NCBI RefSeq assembly: GCF_003711225.1
Contig: NZ_CP031030.1
Span: 4,092,001-4,156,000 of the forward strand
DNA: 64,000 nt
Direction of reading: 5' to 3'
Source: Runella sp. SP2
GTDB lineage: Bacteria; Bacteroidota; Bacteroidia; Cytophagales; Spirosomataceae
Shown here piece by piece: positions 49,722 to 58,983 of the stretch. Within the stretch, counting starts at the first letter, position 1, and every line of letters begins with the position of its first letter. Below the pieces are notes generated by a model. It had not been told where the DNA came from, did not search any database, and worked only from the letters and a program-made list of their open reading frames with translations. The position numbers and the translations under genes were made by a program.

Positions 49722-51920
49722 ATGAAAAAGGCAGCGTTATGTCTATTTTTATTTTTTCTCTTCTCATATACTCTAAAATCGCAGAACCAAATACCTCAAA
49801 TTCAATTAACCGAATATGCAGCCGGATTTAATCAACCAAGTGATATTGAAACTGCGGGCGATAATCGCTTGTTTGTTTCTGAGCTTACGGGGAAGATTAA
49901 AATCATTCAGAATGGGATTGTTCATCCAACACCTTTTTTAGATATAAGTATGACTGGAGCTTCGATTTATAGCTTCTGTTTTTCTCCTAATTACTCTTCT
50001 AATGGTATTTTTTTTGTTTATTATCGAAAACAAGACGGGCTAGGGCAAATTGTAATGTTCAAGAGAAACCCTTCCAATCCTAATCTTACCCTCACTGGGT
50101 CAGAAGCCAAGATTCTTACCTTACCCTATTTAGTTCCTGGTGGACATACAGGTGGAGAAATTGCTTTTGGGCCAGATGGATACTTATACATCACAACAGG
50201 AGATGATGGTTTAGGGACGCGTAAAACCATGGGAGATTCTCCAGGCAATGCCCAAAACCTCAAAACTGTACTGGGAAAAGTTCTGCGAATTGATGTCAGT
50301 ACTGCACCCAATTATAAAATTCCAACTACCAATCCCTACCAAACCCTTGGAGATAGCATTCCTGACGAAATTTGGGCACGCGGTTTACGTAACCCTTGGC
50401 GAATGAGTTTTGACAAGCAAACAGGTGATTTGTGGATTGGAGACAACGGCGCTGACCATTGGGATGAAGTCAATTTTTTAGCCCACCCTAATTTAGGCGG
50501 GGCTAATTTTGGCTGGCGATGTTATGAAGGTAGTCACCCTTATTCCTCTAATGGGTGCAGTGATACTACTCTTCTTATCTATCCAATTCAAGAATATCAA
50601 GGCTGGGTATCTGATACTACAAGTGGTGCTTCGGTTATGGGCGGATATGTCTATCGGGGAAACCTATATCCCGCCCTACGAGGGCATTATTTATATGCAG
50701 ATTGGGTCATGGGTAAATTTTGGACACTTTTTCGTTCCCCAAATGGTCAGCGCATCAATACATTTCAAGGTATTCTCACTTCCTCTCCTGTCACTTTTGG
50801 CCAAGACACCAGCGGAGAATTGTACGTTGCGAGCTTAGATGAAGGGAAAATTTATCAAATTGGGCTTAAATCTACCCTTTCAACTCCTACTATTAATGTT
50901 GCAGCAGTACCTGCAAGTTGCGGATTAAAAGGCCAAAGTGTTAATAATGATGCTAAGCTAACAATCCAAGGTAATACTATCACTGATAGATATGATTTTA
51001 CATTTGGCATTAACTACACAGGAACTGCCAATTATACAGTAGGTTCAAAAACTATTCCTTTAAACGGTGTTTTAGTCGCAGACCTACCTAATCCAATTTC
51101 CCCGCAAACCATTACTGTACGTATTTTCAGTATTACAAATTCTCACATAGACATTACTACCACACTTGCATCTACAACTTGCATACCATGCCAATTCCCT
51201 GCTCCGCAGCCACAATCCATTGATACAAGCGCTTGCATAGGCACTATTCTCAATATCTCAGTAAAAGGGTGTAGTGGACTGTACACTTTAAAAGCTTTCA
51301 GCGACTCTCTACTCACTCAATTATCAAGCCTTACGGTGAATAATAATTTTATAACTACACCCACACTCACTAGCCCATTAAAAGTATATACTGCGTGTGT
51401 ACATACGACCTATCCTGAATGTAAAAGTAACTACGCTCTATTGTCAGTAAAAACTCATGATATCCCCGTTGCCTTCAATGCTCTCAACATTACAAATACA
51501 TCCTTTGACATTCGATGGCAGGCTTCTAGAAACGAAAGTTATTTACTCAAATATCGTGTAAAAAACACTACTTCCGACTGGATAACCCTTCCTGTACTGA
51601 CAGCAGATTCTACAGGAATATTTTCCACAATGCTATCTTCGCTCAATCAGGCAACAATTTACGAATGGGCCGTATCTAATGTTCATTGTCACAACTTTAC
51701 GATTCAAGAAACACGAACTCTGTCTTGTCCTCCCACAATAACTCAGCTAGTTGGCCCAGTTGCCCCCGCAACCTATCAAGCCCACGAAGTCATTCAAAGT
51801 AAAGGAACGCTACTGGGCGGAAGTACTTCATTTTATGCAGGAAAAACCATTATCCTCGCACCTGGGTTTCAAAGCGCCTCTAATAGTACTTTTAGTGCTC
51901 AGATTAAAGGTTGTGATTAA
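49722..51920 (+). CDS. secreted PQQ-type sugar dehydrogenase with 3-coathanger tail
   Basis: 732 residues. Signal peptide about 1-20. Residues 25-385 are the soluble glucose dehydrogenase/Hhip-like propeller: YAAGFNQPSDIETAGDNRLF, PGGHTGGEIAFGPDGYLY, ARGLRNPWRMSFDKQTGDLW and GANFGWRCYEG. These are the family signatures around the quinone cofactor site; sugar oxidation by PQQ is expected but not assured. Middle part has Ig/fibronectin type strands with several cysteines. The last 60 residues (QAHEVIQSKGTLLGGSTSF, then LAPGFQS) are the 3-coathanger stack domain used in Bacteroidota secreted proteins. Confidence 0.85.
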   Translation: MKKAALCLFLFFLFSYTLKSQNQIPQIQLTEYAAGFNQPSDIETAGDNRLFVSELTGKIKIIQNGIVHPTPFLDISMTGASIYSFCFSPNYSSNGIFFVYYRKQDGLGQIVMFKRNPSNPNLTLTGSEAKILTLPYLVPGGHTGGEIAFGPDGYLYITTGDDGLGTRKTMGDSPGNAQNLKTVLGKVLRIDVSTAPNYKIPTTNPYQTLGDSIPDEIWARGLRNPWRMSFDKQTGDLWIGDNGADHWDEVNFLAHPNLGGANFGWRCYEGSHPYSSNGCSDTTLLIYPIQEYQGWVSDTTSGASVMGGYVYRGNLYPALRGHYLYADWVMGKFWTLFRSPNGQRINTFQGILTSSPVTFGQDTSGELYVASLDEGKIYQIGLKSTLSTPTINVAAVPASCGLKGQSVNNDAKLTIQGNTITDRYDFTFGINYTGTANYTVGSKTIPLNGVLVADLPNPISPQTITVRIFSITNSHIDITTTLASTTCIPCQFPAPQPQSIDTSACIGTILNISVKGCSGLYTLKAFSDSLLTQLSSLTVNNNFITTPTLTSPLKVYTACVHTTYPECKSNYALLSVKTHDIPVAFNALNITNTSFDIRWQASRNESYLLKYRVKNTTSDWITLPVLTADSTGIFSTMLSSLNQATIYEWAVSNVHCHNFTIQETRTLSCPPTITQLVGPVAPATYQAHEVIQSKGTLLGGSTSFYAGKTIILAPGFQSASNSTFSAQIKGCD

Positions 51921-51925
51921 GTTCT

Positions 51926-51933
51926 TATCTTTG
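51926..51933 (+). promoter_or_regulatory. -7 element TATCTTTG
   Basis: TAnnTTTG match 19 bases before the ATG of the FemAB/GNAT gene at 51953, just after the stop of the previous gene. Confidence 0.45.
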
Positions 51934-51952
51934 CCCGACAACACACGAACGA

Positions 51953-52969
51953 ATGACACACCTTCTTCCAAAAAATAAGGTTCAGGCCACTATTCAGCGG
52001 GCTTTTTCTTCGTTGGTGTTCGTCAATGACCCCGATGCGCTTACCCGTTTTCGGGGTCGTTGGTCGCCTTGGCTCTTCAATACGCCCTTGCACGTCGTTC
52101 ACCAACAAGCCGAGCAAGTTTATACTTTTGTGCTCACCGATGCCGAGACGCAGCAAGAACTTCACGGTTTTTTCCATCTTTTTGTCCAAAATCAGCAAGG
52201 GATTAGTCCGCTAAGGGCATCGTTTGGGTCGTTTGAAGTAGCCGAAGTTGTCAGCCATGCCGATTTTAGTGTTTGGTTAAACTCCATTGAATCTTTTGCC
52301 GTATCGCACGGCATCACGTCGCTGTCGATTCGTCATTACCCAAGCTGTTATCATCCTGCCCGTAGTTCGTTTATCAAGCGCGGATTGGTGCGGCACGGTT
52401 TTCAGATAAACCAGTCCTCTATCAATCACTACATTTCGGTAACCTCGCAGCCTTTTGAGACAGAGCTTCACGCCTCCGAACGGCGACGATTACGAAAGTG
52501 CCAGCTAGCAGGTTTTCGATTTGAAGAATGGGTAGCTCCTGATGCCAAACAAGTGTATCAGTTTATTGCCCATAACCGCCAACGACTCGGGTATTCGCTT
52601 TCTTTTCGTGAAGAGCAGCTGCGGCTTTGGTTGACCGTTTTTCCTGAAATTTTTCGGGTATTTTGCGTCAAAAATGGCGAAGAAATTGCCTCATTAGGGC
52701 TAACTGTCCGCGTTGGAAAAAATGTACTCTATCACTTCTGTCCCGCCGACAACCTGACCTATCGACAGTACAGCCCCTCGGTGTTATTAACCAAAGGTTT
52801 GTACGAATTTTCCCAGCAAGAAGGTGTAACCATTTTAGATTTGGGCATCTCAGTTGACGCCACTGGCCAGCCTAAAGCCAGTTTGGCTCGTTTCAAACGA
52901 AACCTTGGCGCTCAAGAATGCGATAAATGGCACTTTGAAAGAAAAATCGGCATTTCTACCAAAATGTAA
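51953..52969 (+). CDS. FemAB/GNAT-type acyltransferase-like protein
   Basis: 338 residues forming two tandem GNAT-like halves, about 20-170 and 180-330. Visible pieces are FGSFEVAEVVSHADFSVWL, RRLRKCQLAGFRFEEW, and a second half with VRVGKNVLYHFCPADNLTYR and a C-terminal KASLARFKRNLGA, which is the FemABX/PEP-CTERM-like acyltransferase pattern. Proteins of this family add amino acids to peptidoglycan or to exported lipids or sugars. The acceptor is unknown. Confidence 0.6.
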   Translation: MTHLLPKNKVQATIQRAFSSLVFVNDPDALTRFRGRWSPWLFNTPLHVVHQQAEQVYTFVLTDAETQQELHGFFHLFVQNQQGISPLRASFGSFEVAEVVSHADFSVWLNSIESFAVSHGITSLSIRHYPSCYHPARSSFIKRGLVRHGFQINQSSINHYISVTSQPFETELHASERRRLRKCQLAGFRFEEWVAPDAKQVYQFIAHNRQRLGYSLSFREEQLRLWLTVFPEIFRVFCVKNGEEIASLGLTVRVGKNVLYHFCPADNLTYRQYSPSVLLTKGLYEFSQQEGVTILDLGISVDATGQPKASLARFKRNLGAQECDKWHFERKIGISTKM

Positions 52970-53017
52970 AAATGCCGATCGAGTCACGCGTGGGTCAATC
53001 TATAATGTAAGTCTGAA

Positions 53018-53515
53018 TCAATGATTAGCTATTTCAAGCCCAAAATAGTTAAAAAGAGTGCTCAAGGTTTTTCGTTCAGCCACAACGCTTTCCCCGCCTA
53101 CCTCTTGGTAAGACACCCTTGATTTTTTTAATAATGGAGTAGGGTCAAAACCTTTTTTGCCAGGTTTTAATTTATAGTTTTTGGAGAAATAGATTTTTTC
53201 AATATTTCGAGCCTCTAGGAAATTACTCAAGGCATTGGCACTATACCCATGAAAAAGCTCAATACTAATACTTCCCAAAAGAGATTCATATCTATTCTTG
53301 ATAATAGCAATTGCTTCTTCAAATTCAGTTGTTTTCAGGGTATCCACCATTTCATCTGGCGAATAAAACAAAAAATCCGATATGGAATCTGTAGGAATTT
53401 TGGCGTACATCAACACCACATTTACTTTTCCCGCATTGATGGTATTCAATGCCAGTCTGAGGGCATTTAGCGACTCAACTTTAAAATCTATCGGCACTAA
53501 TATTGTTCTTTCCAT
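53018..53515 (-). CDS. universal stress protein-like protein
   Basis: 165 residues from ATG 53515 (an upstream frame would add eight residues). The start ERTILVPIDFKVESLNALRLA is that of the USP fold, and a middle YAKIPTDSISDFLFYSPDEM resembles it; the C-terminus lacks the GxxG-(9)-GS/T ATP loop, so ATP binding is unlikely. Role in stress is presumed only. It is not linked closely to another gene. Confidence 0.6.
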   Translation of the reverse strand: MERTILVPIDFKVESLNALRLALNTINAGKVNVVLMYAKIPTDSISDFLFYSPDEMVDTLKTTEFEEAIAIIKNRYESLLGSISIELFHGYSANALSNFLEARNIEKIYFSKNYKLKPGKKGFDPTPLLKKSRVSYQEVGGESVVAERKTLSTLFNYFGLEIANH

Positions 53516-53608
53516 GCGCTTAGTCGTTTTTAAAACCAATGCAAAGGTGCTACCCCCGACTAAGAATGATTTAAGAAGCAGATTAGAATTCGATAAGAAA
53601 TGATTTTT

Positions 53609-54982
53609 TTACGGAATTTTTGCCAAAGGAATCCTAATTTGAACCGTCGTCCCTTCATTGACGACTGAAGAAAGCTGCAATTGACCGTTATGAATTTTGA
53701 TGATATTACGGGTCAAAGGCAATCCGATACCATAGCCTTCAAAGTTTCGGGTGTTGGAAGCCCTAAAAAACGGGTCATAAATAAACGGAAGTTCTGACTC
53801 GGGAATCCCAATCCCGTGGTCCGTAAATGCCAAAAAAACTTGGTCATCGCTGGAGGCAATCGTCACCACAACGGGCTTATTGTTGGAATACTTGCAAGCG
53901 TTTGTTAATATATTGGTAAACGCCAGCGAAAGCAGCTGGCGGTTGCCCATCACTTTCAATTTTTTGGGATTCTCGGGCAACAAGCTAAAGTCCACTTGGA
54001 TGTTATTCTTAGGATTGAGTTTATCAATCATCTCCTTGACTTGCCAAATCAGGTCGTCGGTTCGTAGAATTTCAAAATTAACCCGCTTGTTGGTATAACC
54101 CGTTTGAGCCAAATACAGCAACGTTTGCGTGATTTGGTTCAGGCGCTCAGCTTGGCCCAAAATACTCATCAACGACTGCTGGTATTCTTCGGGCGAGCGC
54201 TGTTTCATCAGCATCACTTCGGCTTCTCCCATGATAGACGTGAGTGGCGTGCCAAACTCGTGCGAGGCATTACTAACGAAATTGTTTTGGGTTTCAAACG
54301 AAGTCTCAAGCCGATCTAGGAGGTCATTGAACGTAGAAATCAATTGGCTAATTTCGGCATCATTTTTTTTCTCTTCGATGCGCAAATGAATATTATCCTT
54401 GCTTATTTGTTTCACCCGATCAGTAATGTGCTTGATAGGGTCGAAGATTCGCTTTGAGAAAAAGAAAGACAAATAGGTGGTTATCAAGGCAATAAAAAGA
54501 ACACCAAGTAAAATCACATTGCGCATAAACAACAAGTGATTGGAGGCATAGTAGTTTTTGGCCGATACTACCACAATGTGTGTTTGATTGTTGCTCTCGT
54601 GCCGAATTCCCGTAAAAAAGGTTTCGCCCATCTGACGCGTGGCTTTCCCTTTGTTCAAAATCTCCTTCAAAAACGTCATCGGGAGTTCTGATTTTTTTAC
54701 CATTTCAGCTAAATCGTTATCATTTTCGACCCTATACAGATACTCTTTTTCGTCCGACAGCTTTTCGAGGTGTTCTTTACGGATAATTTTAAACGGCTCG
54801 GCATTGATTTTATCGGCATCAAAATTATACTTCGCCGCAATCGTCGCCCGCGTTTCTAGTCGTTTATAAAAGTCAGTGTAGGAATAATTATACAAAAAAT
54901 AATAGATACTTCCCCCAAACAGAAGCAGCATCAGGCTGTTGGTAAAAATCAGGAAAAGCGCTATTTTCAGTTGGGTTTTCAT
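53609..54982 (-). CDS. sensor histidine kinase with HAMP domain
   Basis: 457 residues: TM1 at 8-29, a periplasmic sensor of about 120 residues, TM2 near 158-178, HAMP (RIFDPIKHITDRVKQISKDN), HisKA with SNASHEFGTPLTSIMGEAE and phosphoacceptor His, and HATPase with TNACKYSN, DHGIGIP and GYGIGLPL. The sensor domain has no motif I recognise. The start overlaps the response regulator stop by four bases, so the two make a standard OmpR-type pair. Confidence 0.93.
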   Translation of the reverse strand: MKTQLKIALFLIFTNSLMLLLFGGSIYYFLYNYSYTDFYKRLETRATIAAKYNFDADKINAEPFKIIRKEHLEKLSDEKEYLYRVENDNDLAEMVKKSELPMTFLKEILNKGKATRQMGETFFTGIRHESNNQTHIVVVSAKNYYASNHLLFMRNVILLGVLFIALITTYLSFFFSKRIFDPIKHITDRVKQISKDNIHLRIEEKKNDAEISQLISTFNDLLDRLETSFETQNNFVSNASHEFGTPLTSIMGEAEVMLMKQRSPEEYQQSLMSILGQAERLNQITQTLLYLAQTGYTNKRVNFEILRTDDLIWQVKEMIDKLNPKNNIQVDFSLLPENPKKLKVMGNRQLLSLAFTNILTNACKYSNNKPVVVTIASSDDQVFLAFTDHGIGIPESELPFIYDPFFRASNTRNFEGYGIGLPLTRNIIKIHNGQLQLSSVVNEGTTVQIRIPLAKIP

Positions 54983-55671
54983 GCTTCTCTTAACACATAG
55001 CCCATGCCAATCACGGTATGAATCAGCTTAGGCTCGTAGGCTGAATCAAGTTTTTTTCTCAAATAATTGATGTAAACATCCACGACGTTCGTGGCTAGGT
55101 TAAAATTGATGTCCCACGCACTCTCCAGCAAATCCACCCTTGAAAGCACTTTGCCTTTGTTTTTTAGCAAAGTAACCAGCAGTCGATATTCGGTAGCAGT
55201 GAGGGAGATAAGCTCCCCATTTCGTTCTACGGTTTTGGAGTCATCGTCCACTTTCAAGTTGGCCACCACATACACATTCTCTTTGACCTTGGCCTCGTTC
55301 CCACCCTGGCTTGCTCGCCGCAAAAGTGCCTTTATACGTGCTACCAACTCAATGAATTTGAAGGGCTTAGCCAAATAATCGTCTGCCCCAGAATTAAGCC
55401 CCAACGCAATATTATCGGCGGTATTGAGGGCCGTCAAAAACAATATCGGTACCTGAATCTGGTTGTTGCGCAGCTCTTTACAAACCTCAATTCCATTTTT
55501 GTCGGGAAGCATAATGTCAAGAATAATCAAATCATAGTCACTGCTCGAGGCCATTTGAACCCCCGAATTACCGTCTAAAGCCACCGACACTTCAAAATCC
55601 TCCTCGGTCAAGCCTTTTTTTATAAAGCTCACAACATTGACTTCGTCTTCCACTAACAAGATTTTCTTCAT
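54979..55671 (-). CDS. OmpR/PhoB family response regulator
   Basis: 230 residues. Receiver 1-120 with phosphoacceptor Asp in YDLIILDIMLPDKNG and Lys in YLAKPFKFIEL; winged-helix effector with DKTVERNGELISLTATEYRL and the recognition helix region VVDVYINYLRKKLDS. First gene of the pair with the kinase. No target site is seen nearby. Confidence 0.94.
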   Translation of the reverse strand: MKKILLVEDEVNVVSFIKKGLTEEDFEVSVALDGNSGVQMASSSDYDLIILDIMLPDKNGIEVCKELRNNQIQVPILFLTALNTADNIALGLNSGADDYLAKPFKFIELVARIKALLRRASQGGNEAKVKENVYVVANLKVDDDSKTVERNGELISLTATEYRLLVTLLKNKGKVLSRVDLLESAWDINFNLATNVVDVYINYLRKKLDSAYEPKLIHTVIGMGYVLREA

Positions 55672-55719
55672 AGCTCTACTGGGGCCTTTTCCAAAACATT
55701 CCCTTGCAATTTAACCACA

Positions 55720-55760
55720 AAAAACGGCACTGCAACTTCTAAAGCTACAATGCCGTTTTT
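55720..55760 (-). terminator. terminator of glnS
   Basis: AAAAACGGCA (55720-55729) pairs with TGCCGTTTTT (55751-55760); loop about 21 bases. On the minus strand it lies 20 bases past the glnS stop and ends in a T run. Confidence 0.75.
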
Positions 55761-55779
55761 CTATCAAAACTTCAGAAAT

Positions 55780-57462
55780 TTATTTCCCTGCTACTTTTCC
55801 CCACGTATCTTTCAACCCTACTGTGCGGTTGAAGATAAGTTTATCGGGTGTAGCGTCGGTATCTAAACAGAAATAGCCTTTGCGAACAAACTGGATTTTG
55901 GTGTCAACTGTTGCTTCTTTGAGCGATGGCTCGGCGTATCCCGTAATCACTTCCAAAGAATTTGGATTGATGTGGTCCTTGAAATCTCCTTCCGCCGACG
56001 CTAAATCCTCTACTTTAAACAAACGATCATATTGGCGAATTTCAATCGGTAACGCCTCCGAAACCGACACCCAATGGAGCGTTCCTTTGACGTTGATGCC
56101 TGAGGTATCGTTGCCACTCTTGCTGTTTTCGAGGTACGAACAATGCAATTCAATGATATTTCCCGCTTCGTCCTTGATCGCTTCGTCGCAACGAATGATG
56201 TACGCACTCTTCAAACGCACCATTTGTCCTACGGCCAAACGGAAGAATTTTTTCGGCGGATTTTCCATAAAATCTTCCCGTTCGATATAAACCTCGCGGC
56301 TAAATGGCACTTCACGCATTCCGCCGTTGGGGTCTTCGGGGTTGTTTTCGCTCAAGCAAAGCTCGACGGTATCTTCGGGGAAGTTGGTAATGACCACTTT
56401 GAGCGGATCGAGCACTACCATGCGGCGCTGTGCGATTTTGTTAAGATGCTCGCGAACGCAAAACTCCAGCAAACTCACATCAATAAGGTTGTCGCGTCGA
56501 GCGATACCAATGCGGTCGCAGAACTCACGAATTGACTCTGGCGTATAGCCACGACGGCGAAGCCCCGAAATGGTTGGCATCCGTGGGTCGTCCCAGCCCG
56601 TCACGTGGCCTTCGTTGACAAGTTGTAACAATTTGCGCTTGCTCATGACGGTATAAGTCAGGTTGAGGCGCGCAAACTCGTATTGTTTTGAGGGAAAAAT
56701 CTCCAGTTTATCAATGCACCAATCGTACAAGTCGCGGTGAGGAATAAACTCCAACGTACAGATTGAATGCGTAATTTGTTCGATAGAATCCGACTGACCG
56801 TGGGCAAAATCGTACATCGGATAGATGCACCATTTGTCGCCTGTACGGTGGTGGTGGGCAAATTTAATCCGATAAATGATTGGGTCGCGCATGATCATAT
56901 TCGGCGACGCCATGTCGATTTTGGCACGAAGCGTACGAGAGCCTTCAGGAAACTCGCCGTTTTTCATTCGCTCAAACAAATCCAAATTTTCTTCCACGCT
57001 ACGGTCACGGTACGGGCTGTTGATACCTGGCTCCGTCGGTGTTCCTTTCAAAGAAGCGATTTGCTCTGAGGTAGATTCATCCACGTATGCCAGTCCTTTT
57101 TTGATTAAATCAATGGCAAAAGCGTACAAATGATCAAAGTAATCAGAAGCATAAAATTCATTTACCCACTGAAAACCAAGCCATTGAACGTCATTCTTGA
57201 TTGACTCAACGTATTCGGTATCCTCCGTAACGGGATTGGTATCGTCAAAGCGTAAGTTGGTACCTCCTCCGTATTTCTGGGCCACTCCAAAGTTTAAACA
57301 GATGGATTTGGCGTGCCCAATGTGCAAATAGCCATTGGGTTCGGGTGGAAAGCGCGTGAGGACGCGGCCTTCGTGTTTACCCGTACGGATGTCTTCTTCA
57401 ATGATTTGTTCGATGAAGTTCAGCGATTTCTCTTCGGTGGATTCTTTGGCAATTTCACTCAT
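55780..57462 (-). CDS. glnS: glutaminyl-tRNA synthetase
   Basis: 560 residues. The class I signature HIGH appears in [17 protein letters not shown], and KMSKS is represented by [11 protein letters not shown]. GlnRS-specific GWDDPRMPT and FDDTNP motifs are also in place; the C-terminal beta-barrel domain is complete. Charges tRNA-Gln directly. It has a terminator downstream and its own promoter region in the 400-base gap above; single gene. Confidence 0.97.
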   Translation of the reverse strand: MSEIAKESTEEKSLNFIEQIIEEDIRTGKHEGRVLTRFPPEPNGYLHIGHAKSICLNFGVAQKYGGGTNLRFDDTNPVTEDTEYVESIKNDVQWLGFQWVNEFYASDYFDHLYAFAIDLIKKGLAYVDESTSEQIASLKGTPTEPGINSPYRDRSVEENLDLFERMKNGEFPEGSRTLRAKIDMASPNMIMRDPIIYRIKFAHHHRTGDKWCIYPMYDFAHGQSDSIEQITHSICTLEFIPHRDLYDWCIDKLEIFPSKQYEFARLNLTYTVMSKRKLLQLVNEGHVTGWDDPRMPTISGLRRRGYTPESIREFCDRIGIARRDNLIDVSLLEFCVREHLNKIAQRRMVVLDPLKVVITNFPEDTVELCLSENNPEDPNGGMREVPFSREVYIEREDFMENPPKKFFRLAVGQMVRLKSAYIIRCDEAIKDEAGNIIELHCSYLENSKSGNDTSGINVKGTLHWVSVSEALPIEIRQYDRLFKVEDLASAEGDFKDHINPNSLEVITGYAEPSLKEATVDTKIQFVRKGYFCLDTDATPDKLIFNRTVGLKDTWGKVAGK

Positions 57463-57863
57463 ACTGCTATTAACGTGTTTTTCGACCCTTCGGTTTTCTT
57501 ATACATATCTTTTCTGTATGTATTAAAAACACAAAACTAACATTAATTCGGGTTGCACACCTGAAAATAACTGGCTTTGCTCACTTTTTTCAACCTATAC
57601 AAAGTAACTTAAACAACACCCCCTATTTTTAATAAACTCATTTCCAAAAAGTTACTAAAAAAATTGCACATTTTTTAGCCGTTATTCCTAAAACTTCAAA
57701 ACTATTTCAAACCTACTAATGTTAAGTAATCTGTTGACAAACGATACTTACCTTCGGGCTAATTGGTACCACGCCCAACGGTCGAGAGGGTGTTGCAGAC
57801 AAACTTTCTGACGACTCCTCGGCACGTACGTAAAACCAACAAAAAACAGATTTTTATCACTAT
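57463..57863. other. 401-base gene-free region between glnS and the pterin genes
   Basis: A+T-rich up to about 57740 with no gene, then a G+C-rich stretch from 57750 to 57835 with secondary structure: GTTGCAGA (57792-57799) pairs with TCTG-A-CGAC (57807-57815) and flanking CGAGAGG with CCTCG. This is the 5' leader of the pterin operon and might be a regulatory RNA. I could not match it to a named riboswitch. Confidence 0.5.
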
Positions 57864-58280
57864 ATGAGCAACCCACGAGTGGCGGTGTTTCGGAAGGCAC
57901 ACTTTAATGCCGCACATCGTCTGAACAATCCGACCTGGTCGGACGAACAGAATGCGCGTGTCTTTGGGAAATGCAATTATCCCAATTACCACGGACATAA
58001 TTACGAGCTGATTGTGCAAGTGACGGGCGAAGTAAATCCCGAAACTGGCTACGTTGTAGATTTGAAATGGTTGAATGATTTAATCGAGGAAACGGTTTTA
58101 GTTAAGTTTGACCACAAAAATCTAAATCTGGATACTGAGGAGTTTAAAAACATGAATCCCAGCGCAGAAAACATTTCAATTGTCATTTATAATCTCTTAC
58201 GTGAGCACTTAGCAGAGTCGCTCGATTTGAAAATACGGCTTTATGAAACAGAACGAAACTTTGTGGAATACCCTGCCTAA
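57864..58280 (+). CDS. 6-pyruvoyl-tetrahydropterin synthase-type protein (PTPS-II)
   Basis: 138 residues. Zinc-binding HFNAAHRLN and HGHNYEL. The motif is GKCNYPNYHGHNYEL, that is Cys, five residues, then HGH, as in animal PTPS (PTPS-II); QueD proteins have only three residues between Cys and HGH. This points to making a biopterin-like product from dihydroneopterin triphosphate and less to queuosine synthesis, which agrees with the coupled folE gene. Overlaps folE by 38 bases, so they form an operon. Annotation as queD by length alone would be misleading. Confidence 0.82.
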   Translation: MSNPRVAVFRKAHFNAAHRLNNPTWSDEQNARVFGKCNYPNYHGHNYELIVQVTGEVNPETGYVVDLKWLNDLIEETVLVKFDHKNLNLDTEEFKNMNPSAENISIVIYNLLREHLAESLDLKIRLYETERNFVEYPA

Positions 58281-58941
58281 CCACGCAGATTTGGGTGAAC
58301 TCAACATCGACGACTGGGGAGATGATCACCTATTTAGTGCTTACAATACGCCTTTGCGCGAGGACGCCTTTGAACTGAGCGACGTAGAAAAAGTGGCCAA
58401 AATTGAGGGTCATTTCCGTGCCATCATGGAAACCCTTGGGCTTGACCTCACCGACGACAGCCTCAATGGAACTCCGCATCGCGTAGCAAAAATGTACGTA
58501 AAAGAGCTATTTTCAGGCTTGAACCCTGCGAATAAGCCCAAGGCAACGCTCTTTGAAAACAAGTATAAATACAACGAAATGTTGGTGGAAAAAGACATCA
58601 GTTTTTACTCCAACTGCGAGCACCACTTTGTTCCTATTTTTGGCAAAGCGCACGTGGCTTACATTTCGAGTGGGAAAGTGATTGGGCTTTCTAAACTGAA
58701 CCGTATTGTTCAGTATTTTGCCAAGCGCCCGCAAGTACAAGAGCGCCTTACGGTACAAATCGCCAAAGAGTTACAGCAAATTCTTCAAACCGAAGACGTG
58801 GCTATCGTGATGGATGCCAAACACTTATGCGTCGCTTCTCGCGGGGTACAAGACGACTCCAGCTCGACCGTGACGGCGTTTTACGGCGGCAAGTTTCAAG
58901 AAGACGGCACGAAGAGTGAATTTTTGAAATATTTATCGTAA
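58243..58941 (+). CDS. folE: GTP cyclohydrolase I (FolE1)
   Basis: 232 residues. Zinc ligands are Cys and His in NCEHHFVPIFG and Cys in HLCVASRGVQD; the substrate-binding GTPHRVAKMYVKELFSGL and KVIGLSKLNRIV blocks are present. It converts GTP to dihydroneopterin triphosphate, the precursor for both folate and the PTPS reaction next door. Overlap of 38 bases with the PTPS gene. Followed by a strong terminator. Confidence 0.95.
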   Translation: MKQNETLWNTLPNHADLGELNIDDWGDDHLFSAYNTPLREDAFELSDVEKVAKIEGHFRAIMETLGLDLTDDSLNGTPHRVAKMYVKELFSGLNPANKPKATLFENKYKYNEMLVEKDISFYSNCEHHFVPIFGKAHVAYISSGKVIGLSKLNRIVQYFAKRPQVQERLTVQIAKELQQILQTEDVAIVMDAKHLCVASRGVQDDSSSTVTAFYGGKFQEDGTKSEFLKYLS

Positions 58942-58944
58942 ATC

Positions 58945-58977
58945 ACCTTCCCGAAAGTTTGGAACTTTCGGGAAGGT
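58945..58977 (+). terminator. terminator after folE
   Basis: ACCTTCCCGAAAGTT, loop TGG, AACTTTCGGGAAGGT: a 15-base perfect stem, four bases past the folE stop. No T run; also close to the end of the converging TPR gene, so it may work for both. Confidence 0.7.
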
Positions 58978-58983
58978 AGGAAG

